From: Simplicispira suum | Lineage (GTDB): Bacteria > Pseudomonadota > Gammaproteobacteria > Burkholderiales > Burkholderiaceae_C | Length of the DNA: 64,000 nt | Reading direction: 5' to 3' | Assembly: GCF_003008595.1 (NCBI RefSeq) | Contig: NZ_CP027669.1 | Coordinates: 3,100,001 to 3,164,000, forward strand | The notes under the pieces: generated by a model | What the model was told of the DNA's origin: nothing | The model's input: only the letters and a program-made list of their open reading frames with translations | The model's database searches: none | Part shown: positions 10,398-22,713 of the stretch, one piece after another | Numbering within the stretch: position 1 is the stretch's first letter | Layout of the letters: each line of letters starts with the position of its first letter | Made by a program: the position numbers and the translations under genes

Positions 10398-10435
10398 TCC
10401 CCCTCTCTCGAATCGCTTTGCGATTCGGGAGGGGG
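10398..10435. repeat. Strong intergenic hairpin between infB and rbfA
   Basis: A long inverted repeat: CCCCCTCTC then TCGAATCGC, loop TTT, GCGATTCG and GGAGGGGG. There is no T tract, so it is not a standard intrinsic terminator. It could stabilise the upstream mRNA end or be a dispersed intergenic unit. The remaining spacer to rbfA (10,436-10,532) is GC-rich with no ORF. Confidence 0.55.
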
Positions 10436-10532
10436 ACGCCCCCGGTACTGCGGGGCGGCCCTTGTACGGGGGCACTGGTATCAGGCAGGGCCGTTTCGGC
10501 ATTGCTGAGCGCAACAGGGAACTTCATTTGAC

Positions 10533-10910
10533 ATGGCAGCCAAGAAATCCTCCACCCCCAACCGCGCCTTCAAGGTGGCCGACCAGATCCAGCGCGATCT
10601 GTCGGAGTTGATCGCGCGCGAGTTGAAGGATCCGCGGGTCGGCATGGTCACGATTCAGTCGGTGGAAGTGACGCCCGATTACGCCCATGCCAAGGTGTTC
10701 TACAGCGTGCTGACGGGCGAGCCGGCGGCCACGCAGGAAGCCCTTGACCAGGCGGCGGGGTTTTTGCGCGCGGGGCTGTTCAAGCGCCTTCACATTCACA
10801 CGGTGCCCACGCTGCATTTCGTCTTTGACCGCACACCCGAGCATGCGGCGGACATGAATGCGCTGATTGCTCAGGCCGTCGCTTCGCGCTCAAAAGAAGA
10901 CACCGAATGA
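10533..10910 (+). CDS. rbfA: 30S ribosome-binding factor RbfA
   Basis: A 125-residue KH-like cold-shock/16S maturation factor. The typical motifs [40 protein letters not shown] and [13 protein letters not shown] are all present, and the length is normal. It starts at ATG 10533, after the hairpin-containing spacer behind infB, and overlaps truB by ATGA, so the two are translationally coupled. Confidence 0.96.
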   Translation: MAAKKSSTPNRAFKVADQIQRDLSELIARELKDPRVGMVTIQSVEVTPDYAHAKVFYSVLTGEPAATQEALDQAAGFLRAGLFKRLHIHTVPTLHFVFDRTPEHAADMNALIAQAVASRSKEDTE

Positions 10911-11901
10911 CCGCGCGCGCTCCCCGCATTCGGGTACAGCGGCGCCCGGTGCATGGGGTGCTGCTCATCGACAAGCCGCTGGGGCTCTCCAGCAACCAGG
11001 CGCTGCAGAAGGCCAAGTGGTTGTTGCGCGCCGAAAAGGCGGGCCATACCGGTACGCTCGACCCGCTCGCCACTGGCGTGCTGCCGCTGTGTTTTGGCGC
11101 GGCAACCAAGTTCAGCCAGTTGCAGCTTGACGCGCCCAAGACGTACCACGCGGTGGCGCGCCTGGGCGTGACGACCAGCACGGGCGACGCCGAGGGTGAG
11201 GTGCTGGCTGAGCGGCCCGTGCCGCCCGAGGCGCTATCGCCCGAGCGGCTCGCGGCCGTGCAGCGCCAGTTCACCGGCCCGATTGCACAGGTGCCGCCGA
11301 TGCACAGCGCCTTGAAGAAGGACGGGCGCGCGCTGTACGAGTACGCGCGCGCGGGCATTGAGGTGGAGCGCGCGCCGCGTAACGTAGAAATTTTTGAGCT
11401 AAATCTGGCTCCAGCGCTTGATGCGTATACGTATCCAGCTATCAACATCGTAGTGAAATGCAGCAAAGGCACCTACATCCGCACCCTCGGCGAAGATATC
11501 GGAGCGGCACTCGGTTGTGGCGCCCACCTGACCTTTTTGCGCCGCATTGAAACTGGCGGCCTGGGGCTGGCCGCTTGCGTCACCCTAGACGCCCTGGAAG
11601 CCATGGACGAGGAGGCCCGCATTGCCTGTCTGGCGCCCACTGAACTGCTGCTCTGCGGTCAACCGCGCATTGAGTTGGGGGCCAACGAGGCCGGGCGCTT
11701 TCTCTCGGGTCTGCGCCGCCGTGGCGCCTGGCCCGATGCGCCTGCGGTGGCGGTGTTCGGGCTGGCACCCGCAGCGCTGCTGGGCGCAGGCCACGTCGTG
11801 GCAGGCGAACTCATCCCCGACCGGCTGCTGAGTCCGGTGGAAATCGAACAAATCTTGAAGAGCACGCCGAGCGCCGCAAGCGCCGGCATTTTGGAAACGA
11901 T

Positions 11902-11905
<4 letters not shown>
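10907..11905 (+). CDS. truB: tRNA pseudouridine(55) synthase TruB
   Basis: 332 residues. The catalytic block [16 protein letters not shown] (Asp about residue 49) and the downstream [14 protein letters not shown] motif are present. Bases 11,391-11,455, coding for about residues 162-183 just before KCSKGTYIR, match the dispersed repeat seen in intergenic copies, so part of this protein may derive from a repeat insertion tolerated in a surface strand/loop. It overlaps rbfA by four bases at its start and typA by four bases (ATGA) at its end. Confidence 0.94.
11391..11455. repeat. Dispersed repeat, intragenic copy in truB
   Basis: The segment reads ATTTTTGAGCTAAATCTGGC, CCAGCGCTTGATGCG, CCAGCTATCAACATCGTAG. 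The ordered blocks (AAATTTGGCTC, AGCGCTT, AGCTATCAA, TAGTAG) match the intergenic copies at 4,590 and 30,681. The reading frame is kept through it. Confidence 0.5.
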
Positions 11906-13725
<1,820 letters not shown>

Positions 13726-13728
13726 GGC

Positions 13729-14658
13729 GTGTCCACCGGTGCAGTCCCCGAGCCGGTATTGACCGGTCTGCGCGCGCGTTCGATGACGCATGCGCGGGCG
13801 GTCTGGATCATGGTGGGCGCGACCTTTCTCTGGTCCATCGCCGGCGTGGTGACACGCCAGATCGAACATGCGCGCAGCTTTGAACTGACCTTCTGGCGCA
13901 GCTTATTTACCGTGCTCTCGCTGCTGGTTTTGCTTCCGGCGTGGCGTGGCCGGGGAGCGCTGCGCCCGCTGGTCTCGGGTGGGCGCTCGCTGTGGCTCTC
14001 CGGCTTGTGCTGGAGCGTGATGTTCACCGCCTTCATGGTCGGCATTACGCTGATGTCTGTGGCCAATGTGCTGGTCACCATGGCCTGCGGCCCGTTGCTC
14101 ACCGCCGTGGTGGCATGGATTTTCATTGGCCACCGCATTGCTGCGCGCACCTGGGTGGCCATTGCGCTGGCGGGGCTCGGTATTGCCTGGATGTTCGGCA
14201 CCCAGGTGCGCGACGTGCCTCTGGCCGGCACTTTGGTGGCCCTGTGCATTCCGCTGGCTGCGGCTGTCAACTGGACTGTGGTCCAGCATGCGCAAAGCCA
14301 GGGCGAGTCGGTGGATCTCATGCCCGCAGTGTTGATCGGCGCGGCGCTGTCCGCGCTCGCCACGCTGCCGTTCGCCTGGCCCTTTGCTGCGTCCACGCAC
14401 GACCTGGCGCTGTTGGCGCTGCTCGGCCTGGTGCAGCTCGCTATCCCCTGTCTGCTGGTTGTCCAATCTGGCCGGGTGCTGAAAGCCCCGGAAATGGCCT
14501 TGCTCGGGCTGCTTGAAGTGATTTTCGGTATTTTGCTGGCATGGTGGGGAGCAGGGGAGCGCCCCGGACCCGCCGTGCTCACGGGCGGCGCGCTGGTGAT
14601 CGGCGCACTGGTGTTCAACGAATGGTTGGCTTGGAGGGAACAGGCATGGACGCGATAA
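13729..14658 (+). CDS. EamA/DMT-family membrane transporter
   Basis: A 309-residue hydrophobic protein with about ten predicted helices in two EamA repeats (about residues 25-155 and 165-300), e.g. VWIMVGATFLWSIAGVV and LLGLLEVIFGILLAWWGAGE. The start GTG 13729 is four bases after typA; ATG 13783 is an alternative. Drug/metabolite exporters of this class carry very varied substrates, so none is assigned. The end overlaps the next gene's start at 14,646. Confidence 0.85.
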   Translation: MSTGAVPEPVLTGLRARSMTHARAVWIMVGATFLWSIAGVVTRQIEHARSFELTFWRSLFTVLSLLVLLPAWRGRGALRPLVSGGRSLWLSGLCWSVMFTAFMVGITLMSVANVLVTMACGPLLTAVVAWIFIGHRIAARTWVAIALAGLGIAWMFGTQVRDVPLAGTLVALCIPLAAAVNWTVVQHAQSQGESVDLMPAVLIGAALSALATLPFAWPFAASTHDLALLALLGLVQLAIPCLLVVQSGRVLKAPEMALLGLLEVIFGILLAWWGAGERPGPAVLTGGALVIGALVFNEWLAWREQAWTR

Positions 14659-15737
14659 CGCAGGATCTGGTGTGTGAAGTGAGGGGCAAGATAGGGTTTG
14701 TGACCTTGAACCGGCCCCGGGCATTGAACGCCCTGACGCTCGACATGGTGCGCGGCCTGATGACCGCCTTGCTCGCTTGGCGCAGCGACCCCGAAGTGGT
14801 GGCGGTTGCAATACGCGGCAGCAACAAAGAGGGCGTGTTCGGTGCTTTCTGCGCCGGCGGCGACATTCGCTTCTTGCACCAGGGGGGAAGCACGGGCGAC
14901 CCACGCGTCGAAGATTTCTTCACAGAAGAATATGCCCTCAATCACCTCATTCACACCTACCCGAAACCCTATGTAGCCTTCATGGACGGCATCGTGATGG
15001 GTGGCGGCATGGGCATCAGCCAAGGCGCCGCCCTGCGCCTGGTGACCGACGCTACCCGGATGGCCATGCCCGAGACGGCCATTGGCTTGTTCCCCGATGT
15101 GGGCGGGGGCTACTTTTTGTCGCGTTGTCCCGGCCATACCGGCGAGTGGCTGGCGCTGACTGGAGAGACCATTGGCTCAGACGAAGCCCTCGCGCTCGGC
15201 CTGGCAGATGCCCGGCTGGAAGTGGCCGCCCTCGCACCTTTGTGGGACGAACTGGGTTCGGGCAGCGCGAAAAGCGGCGCGGATATCAAGAATCTGGTTG
15301 CTACTAGATCAATAGCTAATAGCGCTCATGAAATAAGCGCTAGAGGCCAAATTGACCATTATTTTTCATTGGAATCGGTTGGGGCTATCGTTGGCGCGCT
15401 GGAAGCCAGCGCGGGCGAATGGGAAACCAAGACGGCTGCCATCTTGCGCAAGCGTTCGCCCTTGATGCTGCACGTGGTGCTGGAGCAGATCCGGCGTGCG
15501 CGCACCCTGTCGCTTGCCGATGATCTGCGCATGGAGCGCGACATGGTCCGCCATTGTTTCCACTTGCGTCCTGGCCAGAGTGAGACGCTGGAGGGGATTC
15601 GCGCGCTCGCGGTCGACAAGGATCACACGCCCCGCTGGGCGCCCGCTCGCATTGAGGATGTGACGTCCGATATGGTCGCGCCGTTTTTTGTCAGCCCCTG
15701 GCCGGCGCACGCCCATCCGCTTGCAGCGCTGCGCTGA
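14646..15737 (+). CDS. Enoyl-CoA hydratase/3-hydroxyisobutyryl-CoA hydrolase family protein
   Basis: 363 residues. ATG 14646 follows GGAGGGA and gives MDAITQDLVCEVRGKIGFVTLNRP. Crotonase-fold motifs are visible: LNRPRALNALT, FCAGGDIRFLH (oxyanion hole), DGIVMGGGMGIS and MPETAIGLFPDVGGGYFLSR. The length and C-terminal region fit the HIBCH/ECH_2 subfamily of valine catabolism. Residues near 218-240 (bases 15,297-15,360) are encoded by a dispersed-repeat insertion that keeps the frame. It overlaps the upstream transporter by 13 bases. Confidence 0.87.
   Translation: MDAITQDLVCEVRGKIGFVTLNRPRALNALTLDMVRGLMTALLAWRSDPEVVAVAIRGSNKEGVFGAFCAGGDIRFLHQGGSTGDPRVEDFFTEEYALNHLIHTYPKPYVAFMDGIVMGGGMGISQGAALRLVTDATRMAMPETAIGLFPDVGGGYFLSRCPGHTGEWLALTGETIGSDEALALGLADARLEVAALAPLWDELGSGSAKSGADIKNLVATRSIANSAHEISARGQIDHYFSLESVGAIVGALEASAGEWETKTAAILRKRSPLMLHVVLEQIRRARTLSLADDLRMERDMVRHCFHLRPGQSETLEGIRALAVDKDHTPRWAPARIEDVTSDMVAPFFVSPWPAHAHPLAALR
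15297..15360. repeat. Dispersed repeat, intragenic copy in the hydratase gene
   Basis: Contains TTGCTACTAGATCAATAGCT, AATAGCGCTCATG and AATAAGCGCTAGAGGCCAAA; the reverse complement gives TTTGGCCTCTAGCGCTTATT, matching the other copies. It has an internal hairpin AGCGCT...AGCGCT. It sits in frame and adds about 21 residues. Confidence 0.7.
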
Positions 15738-15791
15738 CGCCATTGCGCGGCGGCCAGCCCAGGCGATGGAAAATCAAGGCAATGCGGGAGT

Positions 15792-16181
15792 TCAGGGACG
15801 GACGATTTTCCAGCTTCCACCCACGCCATCGCCCACCATGTCACCCGATTTCTGGTCCTTGACGAAGTAGTACAGCGGCTGACCACGGTACGCCCACTGC
15901 TTGCTGCCGTCGGCGCGCGTGACGATGGAGTAGTCACCCATGGGTTTGGCGGTACTGGCGACGGGCAGTGGTGGCCAGTTGGCGGCGCATTGGGCGTTGC
16001 AGTTGGACATGCCGGGGGCGTCTTTTGAAAAAACGTACAGCGTGTTGCCCGTGGGACCAATCAGGCGCCCATCCGCAGCACGGGTGGGCATGTCGGCTGC
16101 CATCTTGCTGGAATGGGACGGCATCATCGAGCAGCCCCCGAGCAGGACGGCCGCCAAGAGGGTGGGTGCGAGCAGCTTCAT
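15792..16181 (-). CDS. Secreted-repeat lipoprotein (COG4315-like)
   Basis: 129 residues. The start at 16,181 is preceded by CAGGAG. It has a signal peptide with lipobox LLGGC at residues 12-16, so it is lipidated. The mature part has the small repeat found in this family: LIGPTGNTLYVFSKDAPGMS...CNAQCAANWPPL and YRGQPLYYFVKDQKSGDMVGDGVGGSW. Function is unknown; members are often annotated as secreted repeat proteins. It runs convergent to the upstream hydratase gene. Confidence 0.85.
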   Translation of the reverse strand: MKLLAPTLLAAVLLGGCSMMPSHSSKMAADMPTRAADGRLIGPTGNTLYVFSKDAPGMSNCNAQCAANWPPLPVASTAKPMGDYSIVTRADGSKQWAYRGQPLYYFVKDQKSGDMVGDGVGGSWKIVRP

Positions 16182-16287
16182 GGAATTACTCCTGAAAGAC
16201 AAAACGCCAATGTAGGAGCGATTGCGGTCAGGCCATGTCAGCCGACAGGCCGAGCACGCGCCTGGCGAGACCGGCAGCTCGCGCAAG

Positions 16288-16761
16288 CTACCGGTTGCGG
16301 CTCTTCATGACGCGCTCTACCTCGCGCTTGCCTTCGCGGTCTTTGATGGTGTCGCGCTTGTCGTGCTCGGCCTTGCCTTTGGCCAGGGCAATGTCCACCT
16401 TGGCGCGACCATCTTTCCAATGGAGGTTGAGGGGAACCAGCGTAAAGCCCTTTTGCTCGACCTTGCCGATCAGGCGTTTGATCTCTTCCTTGTGCAGCAG
16501 CAGCTTTTTGGTGCGTGCCGCTTCGGGGCTGACGTGGGTGGAAGCCGTCTTGAGTGGGTTGATCTGGCATCCGATCAAATACAGCTCACCCTCGCGAATC
16601 ACCACGTAGCCATCGGTCAGCTGCACCTTGCCTTCGCGCAGCGCCTTGACTTCCCAGCCTTGCAACACGATACCCGCCTCGTAGCGTTCTTCGAAGAAGT
16701 AGTTGTATGCGGCCTTCTTGTTGTCGGCGATGCGGGAAGAGGAGTCGGGTTTTTTAGCCAT
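16288..16761 (-). CDS. smpB: SsrA-binding protein SmpB
   Basis: 157 residues, standard length. Characteristic motifs are [48 protein letters not shown] and the basic C-terminal tail [13 protein letters not shown]. It binds tmRNA and is needed for trans-translation. It is transcribed divergently from ratA. Confidence 0.97.
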   Translation of the reverse strand: MAKKPDSSSRIADNKKAAYNYFFEERYEAGIVLQGWEVKALREGKVQLTDGYVVIREGELYLIGCQINPLKTASTHVSPEAARTKKLLLHKEEIKRLIGKVEQKGFTLVPLNLHWKDGRAKVDIALAKGKAEHDKRDTIKDREGKREVERVMKSRNR

Positions 16762-16805
16762 CAGGTGCGTGTAGTGCGCCAGTGCGGAGGCCAGGGAGCC
16801 GTCTC

Positions 16806-16811
16806 TACAAT
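16806..16811 (+). promoter_or_regulatory. Candidate -10 box for ratA
   Basis: TACAAT lies 75 bases before the ratA start in the smpB/ratA divergent gap. No convincing -35 hexamer is visible, so confidence is modest. Confidence 0.35.
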
Positions 16812-16885
16812 CACTGTTGTTGCGCAGTTGCGATTCTAGTCAGGGCCGGCGAGCGCAACTGCCGCGCGCTGCTGCCCCGTTGTCA

Positions 16886-17326
16886 ATGAAACAAGTCCAT
16901 AAATCCGTTCTGATCTGGTACAGTCCGCAGGAAATGTTCAACTTGGTCACTGAAGTGGACCGGTACCCGGAATTTCTTCCCTGGTGTGACCATGCGCGCG
17001 TCCTGGAGCAGGCGCCGCAGAGCATGGTGGCCGAGGTGGGCATTTCCATGGGGGGCATTCGCCAGACCTTTGTCACCCGCAACACGCATGAGGTAGGCAG
17101 GCGGGTACAGATGCAGCTCGTCAAGGGTCCCTTTTCCCGTCTCAACGGGGACTGGCACTTTGACCCCCTGGGCGACGGCAGCGAGCGTGCCGCACGCGTC
17201 AAACTTCAGCTTGACTACGGCTTTGACAACGCAGCGCTGGCTGCGCTGGTAGGGCCGGTGTTTGACCGCATTGCCGCAAGCATGGTGGACGCCTTTGTCA
17301 AGCGGGCCGAGCAGGTCTATGGCTGA
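16886..17326 (+). CDS. ratA: RatA/COQ10-like START-domain protein
   Basis: 146 residues of the polyketide-cyclase/START fold (COQ10/RatA). The start ATG 16886 gives MKQVHKSVLIWYSPQEMFNLVTEVDRYPEFLPWC, the hallmark N-terminus. The gene is divergent from smpB and overlaps rnfH by eight bases, the conserved smpB-ratA-rnfH arrangement of beta- and gammaproteobacteria. It may bind ubiquinone or affect ribosome association; RatA toxicity was described in E. coli. Confidence 0.9.
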   Translation: MKQVHKSVLIWYSPQEMFNLVTEVDRYPEFLPWCDHARVLEQAPQSMVAEVGISMGGIRQTFVTRNTHEVGRRVQMQLVKGPFSRLNGDWHFDPLGDGSERAARVKLQLDYGFDNAALAALVGPVFDRIAASMVDAFVKRAEQVYG

Positions 17327-17642
17327 TGCACAGGCGCCGGCTGGCAAGCTGCGTATCTCGGTGTGGGCCTGCACCGGTCCCGGCGCGGTGCGTGAATGGG
17401 CCGGGGATCTGCCTGCCGGTGCCCAGGTGATCGATGCGCTCAACGCCTGCGGCTGGGCAGACCGTGAGGCCGGAGGGGTAGCCGGCGTCTGGGGCCGGGT
17501 GGTGCCCCTTGGGCACGGGCTGCGCGATGGCGATCGGGTGGAAATTTACCGCGCGCTCACCGTAGACCCCAAGGTCGCCAGGCGCGAGCGCTTTGTGCAG
17601 CAAGGCCGCCGGGGTGCCGGCCTGTTTGCGCGTGGGCGGTAG
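17319..17642 (+). CDS. rnfH: RnfH family protein (UPF0125)
   Basis: A 107-residue ubiquitin-like beta-grasp protein. Start ATG 17319 overlaps the end of ratA. Motifs LPAGAQVIDALNACGW, VWGRVVPLGHGLRDGDRVEIYRAL and LTVDPKVARRER are typical. Biochemical role is unknown; the family accompanies ratA. Confidence 0.9.
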   Translation: MADAQAPAGKLRISVWACTGPGAVREWAGDLPAGAQVIDALNACGWADREAGGVAGVWGRVVPLGHGLRDGDRVEIYRALTVDPKVARRERFVQQGRRGAGLFARGR

Positions 17643-17661
17643 CCGGGTTCGCAAACTTCAC

Positions 17662-18180
17662 TTAGGGTTTGCAGTCGGAATCGATGACGGATTGGGCCCG
17701 TTTGCGCTCGACCGCGCGGCTGGCGTCGTCCATAAACACCTGCTCGCCCTTGGCGTTGGTGTGTTTCATCAACTGGCCTGAATCGAGCGAGGCTTTGGCC
17801 TGTTTGGCGCGCGTGCAGTTTTCGGCGCGGTCGGCAGCAAGTTTTTGCTGCGCAGCCTTGTCCTTGGCCGCCTTTGCGGCTTCTGCTTCGGCCTCGGCTT
17901 TGGCCTTGCGCTCTTCCAACAGCTTGTCGGTGCCCTTCGCGGACGATGCTGCGGCCGGCTTGGGCGCTGGCGAAGGCGCGGACTGTGTGTCTGCTACTGG
18001 CGCAACGGGCGCGATGCGCTGGTGCGGCTGGCGCAAGATGTCCTTTTCGGGGATTTCCAATGGAGGCGGGCGGTCGCTAAAGACCTTGCGTCCGTCCTTG
18101 TCGATCCATTGCCACTGCGCCATGGCGCCCGCAGACCAGGCACAGGCGAAGGCCACCAAGCAGAGTTTGTAGAGCTTCAT
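17662..18180 (-). CDS. DUF4124-domain periplasmic protein
   Basis: 172 residues with an N-terminal signal peptide (cleavage probably after AGAMA, about residue 21). The DUF4124 motif is WQWIDKDGRKVFSDRPPP at about 23-40. An Ala/Lys/Glu-rich coiled-coil segment follows at about 100-130. Function is unknown. It is convergent with rnfH and divergent from guaB. Confidence 0.82.
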   Translation of the reverse strand: MKLYKLCLVAFACAWSAGAMAQWQWIDKDGRKVFSDRPPPLEIPEKDILRQPHQRIAPVAPVADTQSAPSPAPKPAAASSAKGTDKLLEERKAKAEAEAEAAKAAKDKAAQQKLAADRAENCTRAKQAKASLDSGQLMKHTNAKGEQVFMDDASRAVERKRAQSVIDSDCKP

Positions 18181-18224
18181 GGCTGCAGTTTAGCGTCAGC
18201 GGTGCCTCGTGGAGCGGGCAATAG

Positions 18225-19733
<1,509 letters not shown>

Positions 19734-19735
19734 CA

Positions 19736-19836
19736 CCCTGCGCCGCCTTCGGCGCCACCCCCCCTTAAGGGGGCTGCTCCAGCAGACTGGCAAAGCCAGA
19801 TCTGCGGTGCCACGGGTATGGCACTGCGCCAGTTTT
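19736..19836. repeat. Intergenic hairpin-rich spacer between guaB and guaA
   Basis: Contains a CGCCGCCTTCGGCGC hairpin, a CCCCCCTTAAGGGGG palindrome, and CTGGCAAAGCCAG. These are small perfect inverted repeats of the type common between Comamonadaceae genes. There is no T tract, so read-through into guaA is expected. Confidence 0.5.
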
Positions 19837-19886
19837 GAGTTCGCTTGCAACAGCGACATCGTTTTATTGCCAAAAAGTCAGCCGTC

Positions 19887-21533
19887 ATGCAGCACCAGAA
19901 AATTCTCATTCTCGATTTCGGCTCCCAGGTCACCCAGCTCATCGCCCGCCGCGTGCGCGAAGCCCATGTGTACTGCGAGGTACACCCCTGCGACGTGACC
20001 GATGCCTGGGTCCGCGAGTTTGCCGCAGACGGCATGCTCAAGGGCGTCATCCTCTCTGGTAGCCACGCCAGTGTCTATGAAGACACCACCGACAAGGCGC
20101 CCCGGGCCGTTTTCGAGCTGGGCATACCGGTGCTGGGCATCTGCTACGGCATGCAGACCATGGCGCACCAACTGGGCGGCAAGGTGGAAAGCGGCCACCA
20201 GCGCGAATTTGGTTTTGCGGCGGTGCGTGCCCGCGGCCACACTGCCTTGCTCCAAGATATTGCCGACTTCACCACGCAGGACGGCCATGGCATGCTCAAC
20301 GTCTGGATGAGCCACGGCGACAAAGTCACAGAGCTGCCACCGGGCTTCAAAATCATGGCAAGCACCGACAGCTGTCCCATTGCCGGGATGGCCGATGAGG
20401 CACGCGGTTTTTATGCGGTGCAGTTTCATCCCGAGGTGACGCACACGCAGCAGGGCAAGGCAATCCTCGACCGTTTCGTGCTGGGAATCTGCCAGGTCAC
20501 GCCCGATTGGGTGATGCGCGACCATGTTGCCGAGGCGGTGGCGCTGATTCGCGAACAAGTCGGCGATGAAGAGGTTATTTTGGGCCTCTCGGGCGGCGTG
20601 GATTCGTCCGTCGCCGCCGCGCTGATTCACCGGGCCATCGGGGACCAGCTCACCTGCGTGTTTGTCGATCACGGCCTGCTTCGCTTGAATGAAGGCGATA
20701 TGGTCATGGAAATGTTCGTCGGCAAGTTGCACGCCAAGGTGATCCGCGTGGACGCTGCGGAGCTGTTCCTCGGCAAGCTGGCCGGTGTTTCAGATCCGGA
20801 AGCCAAGCGCAAGGTCATTGGCGGTGAATTCGTGACCGTATTCAAGCAGGAAGCCGCCAAGCTCAAGGCCAGCGCCGCCGGAAGGCTTGGAGTTGACGGC
20901 CTGCCGTCCGTCAAGGGCGCCAAATGGTTGGCGCAAGGCACCATCTATCCTGACGTGATCGAGTCGGGGGGCGCCAAGAGCAAGAAAGCGGTCACCATCA
21001 AGAGCCACCACAATGTGGGCGGCCTGCCCGAGCAATTGGGACTGAAGCTCCTGGAGCCCCTGCGCGATCTGTTCAAGGACGAAGTGCGCGAGCTGGGTGT
21101 GGCCCTGGGCCTGCCGCCCGAGATGGTCTATCGCCACCCCTTTCCCGGGCCGGGCCTGGGCGTGCGCATTTTGGGCGAGGTAAAGCAGGAGTACGCCGAT
21201 CTGCTGCGCCGTGCCGATGCCATCTTCATTGAAGAACTGCGCAACTGCATCGACCCCGCAACGAACAAGTCATGGTACGAATTGACGAGCCAGGCCTTCA
21301 CCGTTTTCCTTCCGGTCAAGAGCGTCGGCGTGATGGGCGACGGCCGCACCTACGATTACGTGGTGGCGCTGCGCGCCGTGCAGACCAGCGACTTCATGAC
21401 AGCCGACTGGGCCGAGTTGCCGTACGCGCTGCTCAAAAAAGTATCCGGCCGCATCATCAACGAAGTGCGCGGTATCAATCGAGTGACTTACGACGTTAGC
21501 AGCAAGCCGCCAGCGACGATCGAATGGGAATAA
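19887..21533 (+). CDS. guaA: GMP synthase (glutamine-hydrolysing) GuaA
   Basis: 548 residues. ATG 19887 gives [25 protein letters not shown]. The class I amidotransferase has the nucleophile Cys in GICYGMQTM and His/Glu in FHPEVTHT. The ATP pyrophosphatase domain has [15 protein letters not shown]. The C-terminal dimerisation domain ends [15 protein letters not shown]. It converts XMP to GMP. Confidence 0.98.
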   Translation: MQHQKILILDFGSQVTQLIARRVREAHVYCEVHPCDVTDAWVREFAADGMLKGVILSGSHASVYEDTTDKAPRAVFELGIPVLGICYGMQTMAHQLGGKVESGHQREFGFAAVRARGHTALLQDIADFTTQDGHGMLNVWMSHGDKVTELPPGFKIMASTDSCPIAGMADEARGFYAVQFHPEVTHTQQGKAILDRFVLGICQVTPDWVMRDHVAEAVALIREQVGDEEVILGLSGGVDSSVAAALIHRAIGDQLTCVFVDHGLLRLNEGDMVMEMFVGKLHAKVIRVDAAELFLGKLAGVSDPEAKRKVIGGEFVTVFKQEAAKLKASAAGRLGVDGLPSVKGAKWLAQGTIYPDVIESGGAKSKKAVTIKSHHNVGGLPEQLGLKLLEPLRDLFKDEVRELGVALGLPPEMVYRHPFPGPGLGVRILGEVKQEYADLLRRADAIFIEELRNCIDPATNKSWYELTSQAFTVFLPVKSVGVMGDGRTYDYVVALRAVQTSDFMTADWAELPYALLKKVSGRIINEVRGINRVTYDVSSKPPATIEWE

Positions 21534-21560
21534 CGGTCAATTTTGCGAGATTTTTCGGGA

Positions 21561-22442
21561 TCACGCCGTCAAGTCGCCAGTGGTCGGGTCGTAGCTTCTC
21601 CCGTTCAGGTCGACCATCAGGCCAGTTACAGGGTCGCTCTTGGCAAGACGGTAGGTCCCAGCGCCATTGCCGTCCAAACCTCGGTATTCGGCTTGTGCCA
21701 GGGTGACGCGATTGTTGTTGGACACCACGCCGTCCGAAGTCCACTTGTTCTGCGTCAGCCATTCGGTGGTGTTTGTGCCGTTGGCGGTTTCAAGTTTCCC
21801 GTCCAGTTGCATTTTGTAGAGTGTCGGGTCCATGTTGAAACCTTCCGCCAAGCGCAACGCAGCAGGATTCTCTTTGTAGTACGAGGCGGTCGCTTCGGGC
21901 ATTGCGGACAGATCGCTTTTGATCAGGCTTGATCCATCGGTTGGAAACTTGGAGAGGGCGCCACTGTGTATAGCTTCGTAGTCGGCAGCAAACTGCGGAT
22001 TGTTCTTGAAGAATGTGTAGCGTCCGAACGCCTCTTGATCTCCACCCATGCGCGCGAGGCCCATCATGTTCAGGTAGTCGGGGGCCTGGTAGTCTGGGGC
22101 AAAGCTACCGCCCAATCCCTTTTCCCAGATCCGAAACTCCTCAAGATCCTTGAACGGGAGCTTGTCGGCTGCGGCGGATGGATCGCCCGCAAAGGTTTGC
22201 TGCGTGCTCTTGTAGGCACTGGACGTAGAGGTTGCCTGCGGGTCAGGTACCACAGCGGCGTTTCCCGGCACCGCAGCTGCCGACGATAGCTGTTCGAGGC
22301 TGCTCTGCAGTTGTTTCAGGAAATTGACCGGATCGCTGCCCGAGCCGCTGTTGGCCGCTTGCTCTACGGCCTTGGAGGCAGTGGAACCTTTGACGCCCAG
22401 TGACTGCAACAGGCTCGTGGCTTGGGAAATATCGAGCATCAT
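21561..22442 (-). CDS. Hypothetical protein of 293 residues
   Basis: Not recognised. The start at 22,442 (ATGATG) has AAAGGAG five bases upstream, so it is well supported. There is no signal peptide. The N-terminal 100 residues are Ser/Ala/Gln-rich and probably disordered. A central compact region (about 100-200) includes FKDLEEFRIWEKGLGGSFAPDYQAPDYLNMMGLARMGGD-type aromatic and Gly-rich segments, and the C-terminus has LDGNGAGTYRL and LNGRSYDP. It could be exported by a leaderless route, but no sequence proof exists. Convergent with guaA. Confidence 0.75.
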   Translation of the reverse strand: MMLDISQATSLLQSLGVKGSTASKAVEQAANSGSGSDPVNFLKQLQSSLEQLSSAAAVPGNAAVVPDPQATSTSSAYKSTQQTFAGDPSAAADKLPFKDLEEFRIWEKGLGGSFAPDYQAPDYLNMMGLARMGGDQEAFGRYTFFKNNPQFAADYEAIHSGALSKFPTDGSSLIKSDLSAMPEATASYYKENPAALRLAEGFNMDPTLYKMQLDGKLETANGTNTTEWLTQNKWTSDGVVSNNNRVTLAQAEYRGLDGNGAGTYRLAKSDPVTGLMVDLNGRSYDPTTGDLTA

Positions 22443-22713
22443 TCAACTCCTTTGACAATGAGCGATCCAAGACATCAGCGCCGGTAGCGTCGTTGCCCTG
22501 ATGGAAAAAGCTCACCGCAAGTATGAGTCGTCGTCGAGGTGTGGATGGATTGGAAAGCGGGGCGAATGCCCTGCATCTTTCCTGATATCCACCGGGCTCC
22601 ATGCGTTCCTGGGCGCACGCAGGCCTGACCCCCACGTGACAGCGTTTCCGGGCAAACCCCCGGCGCTCACTGCCGTTGGCGAAATAGACTTTCGACCCAA
22701 AGGAAGATGCACC

